DNA of 64,000 nt, taken from contig JAZNJH010000022.1 of assembly GCA_045577925.1 (NCBI GenBank), positions 1 to 64,000 on the forward strand, in the 5' to 3' direction. Positions 25,785-33,545 of the stretch are shown here, piece by piece. Numbering within the stretch: the first letter of the stretch is position 1; every line of letters starts with the position of its first letter. The notes under the pieces are model-generated. The model ran no database searches, was not told where the DNA came from, and saw nothing but the letters and a program-made list of their open reading frames with translations. The DNA is from UBA4717 sp045577925. GTDB taxonomy: Bacteria > Bacillota > Clostridia > Oscillospirales > CAG-272. The translations under genes and the position numbers were made by a program.

Positions 25785-25812
25785 AAAGGCACCCGTTACG
25801 GGTGCCTTTTCT
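25785..25812 (+). terminator. guaB-fhs terminator (GGCACCC type)
   Basis: Perfect 11-bp stem, AAAGGCACCCG / CGGGTGCCTTT, loop TTA, then TTT. Near-identical GGCACCC hairpins recur at 43414 and 45344, with a weaker one near 27240. Confidence 0.85.
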
Positions 25813-25913
25813 GTTATTAATTTGATTCTCACAATTACCGTATGTGTTCTCACAGATATTCGCCTCACCAAAGCCCCGCGCAAGGCGGGGTAATGATGAC
25901 ATGTTTGCATGTT

Positions 25914-27017
25914 TTACCAATGCTGCGCCAAAGGTTCTAATTGATCTTTGATATGGATAAATTCCTCGTTATCAAATAAAAGCTCAAATCTTTTGGATTT
26001 CATTGTTTCAAGTAAATACAGCGCATTGTTGCGAGTATCGTTTGTTGAAAATTTTTCTCGCCTCATTCCTTTGAAAAGTAAGCATGTGTATTCGCCGTCT
26101 TGATCCCAATTCAAAAATGCAATGGCATGCTCTGATGCTTTTTTCAAGTGATACAATGTTTTTTCGATGGATTTAATTTTAGCATAGTATTTTGCTTGGT
26201 CAGAATGGATGTCAGTCAAACGGGAATGATAAAATCCAAAGTTTCCATCTTCAAATATAATGTCCAATAGTGCAATGGATTTATCTCTCAAAATGCTAAC
26301 TTCTTCATCACTGTATCTCCATTCATCGTTATCCATTCTTGTATTCATATTACAAATACATGTTTCAAGAAATTGCAAAAGTAGATATATCTCTGTTTGT
26401 TTTGCGTGAAATTTTTCGTCGCCTTTAGTTATGTTTGACATCAAAGATTGCTTGCAAACTGCCATATTGGGCATTTTTTGAGCGAGCGATTTAGCTTTTT
26501 CGGTATCTCCTATATCTCTATAGGAAAAACACAGCACTTGTACTGCATTATTCCTTATGTCATCTTCTGTACAAGAAGCCAATATTCTTTCACCAAGCCT
26601 AATTGCTTCTTCCCTAAAAAGAGTTCTTTCTTCAACGTTGTAGTCGCAATCACAACTTAGATCAGATACAACGTACATAAGATCATGCATCAACAAATAA
26701 CTTTTGGGGAATTTGTGCAGACCGTCCTCCAAAATTTCTCGCGCTTCTTTTAAATAACCGCGAGAAGATTTGGCATCCGCTTTTTTGCATATTTCGTTGA
26801 TTTTTTCGTGTTGTTTTACGATATCTATACCAAGGAGCTCATCTGCCGAAACATTAAATATGTTGCACAATGAAGGTAATAAGGATATGTCAGGCATTGC
26901 GGAATCAGTTTCCCAACGGCTAACAGCTTGAGAAGAAATGGACAGCATTTCCGCAAGCTCCTCCTGTGTCATATCTGCGTTTTTACGCAGTTTTTTGATG
27001 TTTTGTCCGATCGTCAT
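25914..27017 (-). CDS. XRE-family regulator with helical C-terminal domain
   Basis: 367 residues. The N-terminus is an HTH_3 domain (IGQNIKKLRKNADMTQEELAEML, SSQAVSRWE, residues 3-60) that binds operator DNA. The rest is helical and TPR-like, as in peptide-sensing XRE regulators, suggesting an intracellular ligand or partner. It is monocistronic with a consensus promoter beside a candidate operator. Targets unknown; AAAGGA precedes the ATG. Confidence 0.85.
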   Translation of the reverse strand: MTIGQNIKKLRKNADMTQEELAEMLSISSQAVSRWETDSAMPDISLLPSLCNIFNVSADELLGIDIVKQHEKINEICKKADAKSSRGYLKEAREILEDGLHKFPKSYLLMHDLMYVVSDLSCDCDYNVEERTLFREEAIRLGERILASCTEDDIRNNAVQVLCFSYRDIGDTEKAKSLAQKMPNMAVCKQSLMSNITKGDEKFHAKQTEIYLLLQFLETCICNMNTRMDNDEWRYSDEEVSILRDKSIALLDIIFEDGNFGFYHSRLTDIHSDQAKYYAKIKSIEKTLYHLKKASEHAIAFLNWDQDGEYTCLLFKGMRREKFSTNDTRNNALYLLETMKSKRFELLFDNEEFIHIKDQLEPLAQHW

Positions 27018-27066
27018 AAAAACTATCCTTTCAAAATCATTCAGGCGGTACCGTTCCTGTGATTAT

Positions 27067-27114
27067 AGTATACCACCGTGTCAAATCAAAGTCAATCTCT
27101 CAGTAATTGAGAGA
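27067..27114 (-). promoter_or_regulatory. Promoter and candidate operator of the XRE gene
   Basis: Minus strand: TTGACT (27090-27095), 17-nt spacer, TATACT (27067-27072). Directly upstream lies the inverted repeat TCTCTCA-5-TGAGAGA (27096-27114), a plausible autoregulatory site. Confidence 0.6.
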
Positions 27115-27186
27115 AAAACAACTGCAAGTTTCGAGACTTTGATTTATCGGGATTGGCAGAAGTATCGTATATTCCGAAAAATTGCA

Positions 27187-27219
27187 AAAAAGACATGCTC
27201 TAAATGAACATGTCTTTTT
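27187..27219. terminator. Hairpin terminator in the XRE/RiPP-operon gap
   Basis: AAAAAGACATG pairs with CATGTCTTTTT (11 bp), T-runs on both strands. It can end minus-strand readthrough from the RiPP-like operon. Confidence 0.65.
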
Positions 27220-27269
27220 CAATATAACCTGCTTTATCGCAGGCACCCATAACTGGTGCCTTTACTTTT

Positions 27270-27383
27270 AGCCCCCTTTTGGGGGAGGTGGCAAAACCGC
27301 AGGTTTTGACGGAGAGGGCGCTTTAAGTGTGATAGCCCTCTCAGTCAGCTTCGCTGCCAGTTCTCCCTATGGGAGAGCCTTTT
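27270..27383. repeat. Intergenic GGGGGAGGTGGC...TGACGGAGAGGG repeat
   Basis: The gap 27018-27400 holds the XRE promoter, two hairpins and this repeat. Its GGAGGTGGC start, hairpin centre and TGACGGAGAGGG end recur in inverted orientation near 45282-45325, and a CTCCC(T)ATGGGAGAG hairpin with T-run follows near 27361-27382. This type of element is widespread in gut Firmicutes; the distal hairpin can terminate transcription. Confidence 0.65.
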
Positions 27384-27400
27384 TTCTGTTTCATAAAAAT

Positions 27401-28582
27401 TCAATCAATGAAATACTGATACACACGTCTGACAAGATCCGCTTCCCTCTCGTCTGTCTGCCCTATGCTTTTACCTGCAGTAATAAAGCGCTTTTTAAGA
27501 GAGTTTTTTTCAGAAAAAAGCACTCCGAAAAGTCTGTGCGTCCAAAACGCCGGCAGAAGTATCGGTGCTTTGTTAAGGCTTTGGTATTCCTCACACATGG
27601 TCTTATACGACGGAAAGAACTGCGACAGAACGTATTTCCTCTTTGCTCCGGGAAGTGTTACCCCCTCTTCAAGCATTCTTCGGGTCAGGTTTATTCTCAA
27701 ATTCGTACTGCTACCATGTGGCTCGCATGCAAGGAAAAACTCTTCTATATCATCATTGACATATTCTGAGCTTACTCCCGTAAACCACTTGTCCGCAAGC
27801 GCTGACAGTATCTTTTCAAATTTGACAAGCTTCGCCCTGCCAAGAATCTTGCGTACGTATTTCATGTCAAGCGCGTCCTTATGTGCACGCTTGAAAATGT
27901 ATATGTCAACTATCGGTCTTACACCGAGTCCGCTTTCAAAGAAGTGCTTTGCCTGATGAGCGATAAGATAAAGATATTCGTCCTCAGGTGTCATTTTATA
28001 TATGCCGTCAGCATTCTTCGCTCTCTTCCATACCTGCTCAAAATAAGAGTAAAGTCTGTCTGATCTTGAAAGCAGAGATCGATGCAGTTCAACGCTTATC
28101 CCTGACTTGCTTTCATACGTATCATGGTATTTTACAATGTCGTGCGACTTTACAAGATATCCGCCGGCGAGCATTGACTTGTGCATATCCTTGCGCCTTG
28201 TGTGACGGTAGAGTATATCAATATCCGCCATGCTTCGCATTGAGCTTTCGGGATAATACTCCTTCATAACGATACCCTTTATGGGCATTATCTGCGCACC
28301 GCACTCCTTCATTTTTCCGAGAGTGTTATCAAAGGTGTTTTTCTGCTCAGTATCAATTATGACGCTTTTATAAAATCGCTCAGACCACAACGTGAGCAGC
28401 TTACCTTTTGGGCCTTCTTCAAGCCTTTCTATTGCAAGATAAGTAAGCGCCTCAAGCGAGTGCTGCTGGGCAAGATTATACACGTCTGTAAAGCTTACGC
28501 CCTCAGGCTTTGAGGGAACAAACGTGCCGTGAATTGACGCGTCCACAAGCTCTAAAAAATAAGACTGTGTTTTATTTATCAT
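27401..28582 (-). CDS. Nucleotidyltransferase-family protein (NTP_transf_5-like)
   Basis: 393 residues. The central block PIKGIVMKEYYPESSMRSM followed by DIDILY carries the paired Asp residues expected for a nucleotidyltransferase metal site; HRSL and HQAKH follow. Proteins of this group occur in lasso and other RiPP clusters (paeninodin-type) beside HPr-kinase-like enzymes, where they are thought to act on the peptide or its phosphate. It is the last gene of the operon, sharing one base with the peptidase-like gene. Substrate unknown. Confidence 0.75.
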   Translation of the reverse strand: MINKTQSYFLELVDASIHGTFVPSKPEGVSFTDVYNLAQQHSLEALTYLAIERLEEGPKGKLLTLWSERFYKSVIIDTEQKNTFDNTLGKMKECGAQIMPIKGIVMKEYYPESSMRSMADIDILYRHTRRKDMHKSMLAGGYLVKSHDIVKYHDTYESKSGISVELHRSLLSRSDRLYSYFEQVWKRAKNADGIYKMTPEDEYLYLIAHQAKHFFESGLGVRPIVDIYIFKRAHKDALDMKYVRKILGRAKLVKFEKILSALADKWFTGVSSEYVNDDIEEFFLACEPHGSSTNLRINLTRRMLEEGVTLPGAKRKYVLSQFFPSYKTMCEEYQSLNKAPILLPAFWTHRLFGVLFSEKNSLKKRFITAGKSIGQTDEREADLVRRVYQYFID

Positions 28583-29055
28583 TACTTATCCCCCTTTTTA
28601 TCAAACGGGGAGGCAAGCTTTTTCTTTATCCTTGTAATATAAGCTTTGATTTTCTTTTTTCTGTATCTGAATTTAAGGCTTGAAACGTACTTTTTATAGT
28701 CTTCGTCATTAACTTCGGTACGCTTTGCATTTCGGATGAATGCGCGCATCACAGCAATAATATGCTCTGAGGTTATTCCATACTCGTTGATAATCTGATT
28801 ATCTCCGCGCATAACAAAACCGTCGGCGCGTTTTCCGACGATTCTGTGAAGCACGTACTGTCCGTTTGCCCTTTTATAAAAAACAACGTCACCAACCTCA
28901 AAGTGAGCTTTGCTTGCCAGAACAACGCTGTCGTTGCCGTCGCTAAGAAGCGGGAGCATACTAGTTCCATGCGTTTTCATCACAAATTCTCCGCCCGATC
29001 CTACAACCTCTCGTATTATAGGTTCAAAATCCGAAAGCCTGAATTTTTCACTCAT
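28582..29055 (-). CDS. Soluble signal-peptidase-like protein (Ser-His type)
   Basis: 157 residues with the S24/S26 core: Ser in GTSMLPLL (near residue 32), GDVVFYKR, HRIVGKR and MRGDNQ. In the second catalytic box a His (LHRIV) replaces the usual bacterial Lys, as in SipW/ER-type signal peptidases. No N-terminal membrane helix is seen; the C-terminus is very basic. Located between the PqqD-like and nucleotidyltransferase genes, overlapping both, so it probably processes the operon's peptide, unless it only binds it. Confidence 0.75.
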   Translation of the reverse strand: MSEKFRLSDFEPIIREVVGSGGEFVMKTHGTSMLPLLSDGNDSVVLASKAHFEVGDVVFYKRANGQYVLHRIVGKRADGFVMRGDNQIINEYGITSEHIIAVMRAFIRNAKRTEVNDEDYKKYVSSLKFRYRKKKIKAYITRIKKKLASPFDKKGDK

Positions 29056-29314
29056 CTACTATTCCGGCTCCCTTCAGCTTCGTTACAAACATTGATACGT
29101 CGTTTTGCGCGGTTACGTAGTCAACCTCATACGTTTCGACAATAGCATTCACGAGCTTTTCCTCACTCGCGCCTGACTCAAGCATGCGCCAAAGCATAGT
29201 TGCAGATTCATTGAGCTTGATTATTCCATTGAAATTTTTAGCCGCTTCGCCCGTAGCTATAACTACGTTCTTCCCTGCGACCTCCCGCATCAAAAATCCT
29301 TTTCTGATTTTCAT
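29048..29314 (-). CDS. PqqD-like peptide-binding protein (RRE)
   Basis: 88 residues with the PqqD fold pattern: short beta strands, IIKLNESATMLWRML, then ETYEVDYVTAQNDVSMFVTKL and a terminal GIVDE. PqqD-like domains bind RiPP leader peptides and present them to modifying enzymes. It overlaps the next gene by 8 nt and follows the kinase gene by 23 nt. The leader it would bind is the 41-aa peptide at the operon start; this is inferred. Confidence 0.85.
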   Translation of the reverse strand: MKIRKGFLMREVAGKNVVIATGEAAKNFNGIIKLNESATMLWRMLESGASEEKLVNAIVETYEVDYVTAQNDVSMFVTKLKGAGIVDE

Positions 29315-29337
29315 CAGTTCTTACCTCTATAAATTCA

Positions 29338-30039
29338 TCACGCTTTATCAAGCGCCGCTTTCGCCACTATTGCGGCCTCTCTGCTAATATTGCAATGCAT
29401 CTCATATACAGGAATCTTTTCAAGAAGCTCTGAACACAAGTCGAGAGTTTTTATTGCTTCTTTTTCGCTTTTTGGTATGAGGATCTGTCCGAATATCTGA
29501 TCCGCTGCAGCCTTTGCTTCAATCGGTATTATTCTGTTCTGCTCTGCTCGTTTTATAAGGCATATCGCACGAAGCTCTGTGCCGCGGTTTGTGTGATAGC
29601 CTTCTTTACCGCACCATGGTGTACCGTAAGCAGTTATTTTACCGTTTTCAAATGCGTATATCGGCTTGTCTCCGTTAATAACCGTTACAGAATCACCAAA
29701 CGCTTCAAGCCACATGCGCATATGCGTTGTTTTGCCAACTCCGCTTTTTGCCGCAAAGGCATATCCTCGACCGCCCGCTTCGATAACCACACTATGCATC
29801 AGCATTCTGTTAAAAAGCGGCATTTTCAGGCAGATAGCACGGTAGGCGCATATAAATTCATAATAGTCGCGCGAAAAGCCCGGGCACAATGCCTGTTCTT
29901 TTTCGATTTCGTTTTCACTAACCTTTATGCTAATATCGGGAGAATCAAAATCGGCTATATAGTCGTTGCATTTTTTTCTTATGTACTCGCTCTCGGTGTA
30001 TATTTCAACATCAAGCCCTGCAAGCTTTATACGTACCAT
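29338..30039 (-). CDS. HPr-kinase-like protein
   Basis: 233 residues with a P-loop AAKSGVGKTTH (about 95-105), a downstream VINGDKPIY and YGTPWCGKEG, as in the HprK-related kinases of RiPP clusters. The N-terminal HPr-serine kinase regulatory domain is missing. In paeninodin-type clusters the homolog phosphorylates a C-terminal Ser of the precursor. Here the candidate peptide ends in EDTEEK, so the target may be another Ser/Thr. GAAAGGGG precedes the ATG. Confidence 0.8.
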   Translation of the reverse strand: MVRIKLAGLDVEIYTESEYIRKKCNDYIADFDSPDISIKVSENEIEKEQALCPGFSRDYYEFICAYRAICLKMPLFNRMLMHSVVIEAGGRGYAFAAKSGVGKTTHMRMWLEAFGDSVTVINGDKPIYAFENGKITAYGTPWCGKEGYHTNRGTELRAICLIKRAEQNRIIPIEAKAAADQIFGQILIPKSEKEAIKTLDLCSELLEKIPVYEMHCNISREAAIVAKAALDKA

Positions 30040-30057
30040 GATCTGCCCCTTTCAAGC

Positions 30058-30082
30058 AAAAAAGACAGGCGGAGACCCGTCT
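30058..30082 (-). terminator. Attenuator between the peptide and kinase genes
   Basis: On the minus strand an 8-bp stem with wobble pairs (30075-30082 / 30063-30070), 4-nt loop, then six T. Partial termination here would make the peptide mRNA more abundant than the enzyme mRNA, as is usual in RiPP operons. Confidence 0.55.
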
Positions 30083-30137
30083 GCCCATAACCACAAAAAT
30101 GGCGCCAGCCGAGTCGGAATGCGCCAATAAAATTCTT

Positions 30138-30263
30138 TTATTTTTCTTCTGTATCTTCACATGCCACAGGCGCATTCATATCAAATTCGCCAGACACCAT
30201 TATTATATCTTCTGTTTCAAAAATAAGAGTCTCAACCTCGGGTGACGAGTATGCTTTTTTCAT
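30138..30263 (-). CDS. Candidate RiPP precursor peptide (41 aa)
   Basis: Small peptide opening MKKAYSSPEVETLIFETEDI, then IMVSGEFDMNAPVACEDTEEK. The MKK-Y-P-E-E-F-D-I opening is the type seen in many Clostridial small peptides next to PqqD-like genes and would serve as leader. The core candidate holds one Ser, one Cys, one Thr and a proline. GGAGG lies 6 nt before the ATG, and a consensus promoter is upstream. It heads the operon of PqqD, kinase, peptidase-like and nucleotidyltransferase genes. Confidence 0.75.
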   Translation of the reverse strand: MKKAYSSPEVETLIFETEDIIMVSGEFDMNAPVACEDTEEK

Positions 30264-30316
30264 CCGTTACCTCCGACAAGATCGTTTCATCTACTATATT
30301 ATTATACTACATAAAT

Positions 30317-30345
30317 AGTATATCATTGAGTCTTTATATTGTCAA
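30317..30345 (-). promoter_or_regulatory. Consensus promoter of the RiPP-like operon
   Basis: Minus strand: perfect TTGACA (30340-30345), 17-nt spacer, TATACT (30317-30322). One of the strongest promoters in the window. Confidence 0.75.
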
Positions 30346-30386
30346 TAGCTTTTTCTCGCTAAACTTATTTTTTATCAAAATAAATT

Positions 30387-30575
30387 GGCAGCCGCAAATG
30401 CGACTGCCGGATAATTATGTTTGCCCCGCCAAGCCGTGTAGTCTTCAAGGGAAACCCTGCTTTTGCAAGGTAGGTGTCCTCTCCATGACTTTGTGCTCCC
30501 AGCGTCCGGCACGCGTCGTGACATAAGCAGGACGCGGCGGGAGGTCTGCATACCCATACACGGAAGTCAGACTCC
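30387..30575 (-). ncRNA. Structured RNA candidate (possibly 6S-like)
   Basis: Minus-strand gene of about 190 nt. A closing stem CCGTGTA/TACACGG (30557-30563 / 30434-30440) encloses two hairpins (GCGTCC...GGACGC and CCTTGC-AAAA-GCAGGG). It ends with a 10-bp terminator stem (30399-30408 / 30387-30396) and a T-rich tail. The GC-rich structure contrasts with AT-rich flanks. Size and closing stem recall 6S RNA, but conserved SRP, tmRNA or RNase P motifs were not found; the family is open. Confidence 0.5.
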
Positions 30576-30630
30576 ATTTAATAATTGTAGGTTCCAAGTG
30601 AAAGACTATCACGCACCAAGCAGGTTTCTT

Positions 30631-30785
30631 TAGGGCGCGCGTGGGGTATGCTGAGATTTGAGATCTACACCCATACTCCAGTATCTGATAAAATTTTCCG
30701 ACTGCTCAGGTCGAAGCTTTATATAGGCTGGAAAATCTCAACCCATGCTCCAACATCTTGAGTAGTTTTCAGACTGTTCTGATCA
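30631..30785 (+). repeat. Dispersed intergenic repeat with tandem ~51-nt units
   Basis: GGGCGCGCGTG followed by two imperfect units (30662-30712 and 30734-30784), both with an ATCT-ACCCAT-CTCC core and a TTTTC-GACTG-TCTG-TC end. The first part matches the repeat copies at 40750-40815 and, inverted, 45388-45442. This copy lacks the GTCCGT palindrome. Confidence 0.65.
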
Positions 30786-30799
30786 AAGTATTATAAAAC

Positions 30800-31099
30800 T
30801 TACTTCTTGTCTTCGCCGTCGTAATCTATTTCACCGAAAAGCTCATCTTCGAAAAGGTCAGCCACACGGTCAAACTCATCATCGTCGTCGATAGTTACGA
30901 GAATATCTTCGCCGTCTTCGTCCTTATCCTGTCTGAGAATAACGTACTCTGCATCCTCCGATTCTGCCTGAGAAGCAGGAACGAGCGCAAGGTAGATCTT
31001 ATCTTCGATCTCTGCGCTGCCGAGAAGTGCGAATTCTTCCTCGTTGCCGTCCTCGTCTGTTAGCGTATATATGTTTTCATCGATAAATTCTTCTGCCAT
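30800..31099 (-). CDS. DUF1292 protein
   Basis: 99-residue very acidic protein with the DUF1292 pattern: TLTDEDGNEEEFALL, KIYLALVPAS, and a terminal FDRVADLFEDELF helix. Common in Firmicutes, often near ruvX or alaS, function unknown. Here it is a single gene between repeats and the metal-chaperone operon. AAGGAC precedes the ATG. Confidence 0.85.
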   Translation of the reverse strand: MAEEFIDENIYTLTDEDGNEEEFALLGSAEIEDKIYLALVPASQAESEDAEYVILRQDKDEDGEDILVTIDDDDEFDRVADLFEDELFGEIDYDGEDKK

Positions 31100-31263
31100 T
31101 ATTATGACCGTCCTTTCCCGGAGCCTTTAATGTCCGTATCTATATTATATTAGATATCGTCACTTTTGTCAATATAAATATACCGTCAATTTTCGAGCTT
31201 CGGGCCCGGTTTTCTGTTTATGAATAGGCATTTAATTTTTAGTCTTATATTCGTTAACATCTC

Positions 31264-31292
31264 TTGACTTTTTTTGATGAAAAATATATACT
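31264..31292 (+). promoter_or_regulatory. Promoter of the CobW-type operon
   Basis: TTGACT (31264-31269), 17-nt spacer, TATACT (31287-31292). An imperfect AGAGGG...CCCCTCT inverted repeat (31341-31362) lies in the leader and could be an operator; no Zur box is claimed. Confidence 0.65.
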
Positions 31293-31383
31293 ATTTATAT
31301 TATAGCGAATATTTTGATTTTAATAACATGAAAATTGTAATAGAGGGCGAAATGCTCCCCTCTTTTGGAAAGGAATATACAGA

Positions 31384-32517
31384 ATGACAAAAATTGACAT
31401 CATATCAGGCTTTTTGGGCGCAGGTAAGACCACTCTTATAAAAAAGCTTATCAAAGAAGCGTATGAGGGAGAAAAACTCGTCCTTATTGAAAACGAGTTC
31501 GGCGAGATAGGTATTGACGGCGGATTTTTACAGGACGCGGGAATTGAGATAACTGAAATGAATTCGGGATGTATCTGCTGCAGCCTTGTCGGTGACTTTT
31601 CCAAGGCTCTCGTAAAGGTCCTTGAAGAATATAAGCCCGACAGAATCGTTATCGAGCCATCAGGCGTGGGCAAGCTTTCTGATGTTATCCGCGCGGTAAA
31701 AAATATCGACCGTGATGACATAATGCTTAACAGCTTCACAACCGTTGCTGATGCAAACAAATGCAAGATGTATATGAAGAACTTCGGTGAGTTCTACAAT
31801 GACCAGGTTGAGCATGCAAGCGCGATAATTTTAAGCCATACGGCAGGCATTTCCGAAGAAAAGCTTGCAGCATGTGTTGCACTTTTACGCGAACACAATC
31901 ACGACTGCACTATCGTTACGTCTGATTGGAACAAGCTTGACGGCAAAATGATTCTTGATGCAATGGAAGGCTCTGACACACTTGAAGCAGTTTTGCACGA
32001 GCTTGAGCATGAGCATCACCATCATCATAAGCATCACCATCATGATGAGGACTGCGATTGTGGTTGTCATGATCACGATCATCATCACGAGCACCACCAT
32101 GAGCACGGCGAGGACTGCGACTGCGGCTGTCATGACCATCACCATGATGAACACGAGCATCATCATGAGCACCACGAGCATCATCACGAACACGGCGAAG
32201 AATGCAGCTGCGGATGCCACGGTCACGGACATCATCATGCCGATGAGGTGTTCACAAGCTGGGGACACGAAACCACACGCAAATATACGATAGATGAGAT
32301 CAAAAACGCGCTTGAAGAGCTTGAAAACGAAAGTGACTATGGAATGGTGCTTCGTGCAAAAGGTATCGTCGAAGCAGAAGACGGAAGCTTTATCCACTTC
32401 GACTACGTACCGGGAGAACCCGACGTCAGAAGCGGAAGCGCAGCTATTATCGGCAGACTTTGTGTTATCGGCTCAAACCTCAACACAGAGGCTATCGAAA
32501 AGCTTTTTGGGATATAA
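31384..32517 (+). CDS. CobW/COG0523 metallochaperone GTPase with His-rich insert
   Basis: 377 residues. G3E GTPase core with P-loop GFLGAGKTT (9-17), metal motif CICC (63-66) and EPSGVGK. Residues about 205-286 are a His/Asp/Cys-rich insert with three CDCGCHDH- or CSCGCHGH-type repeats among many HHH runs, a likely zinc or nickel store. The C-terminal CobW domain follows. Such proteins deliver metal to apo-enzymes at GTP cost. The next gene, 13 nt downstream, is a related protein. Confidence 0.88.
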   Translation: MTKIDIISGFLGAGKTTLIKKLIKEAYEGEKLVLIENEFGEIGIDGGFLQDAGIEITEMNSGCICCSLVGDFSKALVKVLEEYKPDRIVIEPSGVGKLSDVIRAVKNIDRDDIMLNSFTTVADANKCKMYMKNFGEFYNDQVEHASAIILSHTAGISEEKLAACVALLREHNHDCTIVTSDWNKLDGKMILDAMEGSDTLEAVLHELEHEHHHHHKHHHHDEDCDCGCHDHDHHHEHHHEHGEDCDCGCHDHHHDEHEHHHEHHEHHHEHGEECSCGCHGHGHHHADEVFTSWGHETTRKYTIDEIKNALEELENESDYGMVLRAKGIVEAEDGSFIHFDYVPGEPDVRSGSAAIIGRLCVIGSNLNTEAIEKLFGI

Positions 32518-32530
32518 GTGAGGCGCAAAT

Positions 32531-33475
32531 ATGGCAAATGAAGTACCCGTATACCTGTTTACAGGATTTCTTGAGTCAGGTAAGACAAAATTCATACAGG
32601 AAACACTCGAAGACGAGCGTTTTGCGATAAAAGAAAACACTCTCTTGCTTGTTTTTGAAGAGGGTGAGGAAGAATACGACAAATCGAAGTTTGCGTGTGA
32701 CGTTGCTATCGAGGTTATCGACAACAAGAAATTCATGAACTGCGACGTGCTTGAAAAGCTTTTGAAGAAGCACAACAGCGTGCGCGTTATGGTCGAGTAT
32801 AACGGAATGTGGCCGCTCACAGACCTTTACGAAGCAATGCCTATGGGTTGGATGATATACCAGGAGATAATGCTTGCGGATGCAAACAAGTTTGGTGTAT
32901 ACAATGCTAACATGAGAACGCAGACGGTTGACAAGCTTAATTCCTGCGAGGTCGTTATTCTCAACAGAACTCCCGCAGATGTTGACAAAGACGCGTATCA
33001 CAAAATCGTGAGAGGTGTATCAAGAAGCGCCGCTATCTCATACGTCTACCCCGACGGACATATCGAGTACGACGAAACTATCGACCCGCTTCCCTTTGAT
33101 ACGGAGGGAAATAACGTAGTTATCGAAGACCGCGACTACGCGCTCTGGTACAGAGACATGACCGAGGAGCCGCAGAAGTATATCGGCAAGACGGTGACGT
33201 TCAAGGGCATCGTTGCAGTAGACAAGCGCTTCCCGAAAAACACGTTTGTTGTCGGCAGGCATGTAATGGTATGCTGTGAAAACGACATTACCTACCGCCC
33301 TGTTGTTGCAATATCGCCCGAGGCGCAGAAGCTCAACAATCGCGACTGGGTGATGATAAGCGCAAAGTTTGATATGAAAGCGCACGATCTTTACGAAGAT
33401 AAAGGTCCGATACTTACGGTTACAGCACTTGTAAAAGCCGACCCGCCCGAGCAGGAAGTCGCTACGTTTTATTGA
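32531..33475 (+). CDS. CobW-like protein fused to a TIGR03943/DUF1980-like domain
   Basis: 314 residues. The N-terminal half keeps a P-loop (GFLESGKTK) but lacks the CxCC metal motif of its neighbour. The C-terminal third (about 215-310, YIGKTVTFKGIVAVD, NTFVVGRHVMVCCENDI) resembles the soluble domain of TIGR03943/DUF1980 proteins that pair with metal-linked permeases. Cotranscribed with the His-rich GTPase, so a role in metal homeostasis is likely; GTPase activity is uncertain. Confidence 0.75.
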   Translation: MANEVPVYLFTGFLESGKTKFIQETLEDERFAIKENTLLLVFEEGEEEYDKSKFACDVAIEVIDNKKFMNCDVLEKLLKKHNSVRVMVEYNGMWPLTDLYEAMPMGWMIYQEIMLADANKFGVYNANMRTQTVDKLNSCEVVILNRTPADVDKDAYHKIVRGVSRSAAISYVYPDGHIEYDETIDPLPFDTEGNNVVIEDRDYALWYRDMTEEPQKYIGKTVTFKGIVAVDKRFPKNTFVVGRHVMVCCENDITYRPVVAISPEAQKLNNRDWVMISAKFDMKAHDLYEDKGPILTVTALVKADPPEQEVATFY

Positions 33476-33545
33476 GATAAAAAGGAGAGCGAGCGCTCTC
33501 CTTTTTGTAATATTGTAATTATTTATATTGCATCTCACAATATCG

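Noticed and set aside
27401..30345. Complete lasso peptide cluster
   Set aside because: No asparagine-synthetase-like cyclase and no transglutaminase-like protease gene in or near the operon.
30387..30575. SRP RNA, tmRNA or RNase P RNA
   Set aside because: Core motifs (GGAAG-AGCAGC type loop, tRNA-like ends, GAGGAAAGTCC) were looked for on both strands and not found.
30365..30577. Small minus-strand frames over the RNA candidate
   Set aside because: Composition follows stem-loops; no ribosome site. The RNA explanation fits better.
31885..32397. Long minus-strand frame rich in Met/Val/Ala over the His-rich GTPase
   Set aside because: It is the complement of CAT/CAC repeats encoding poly-His; no ribosome site and no family.
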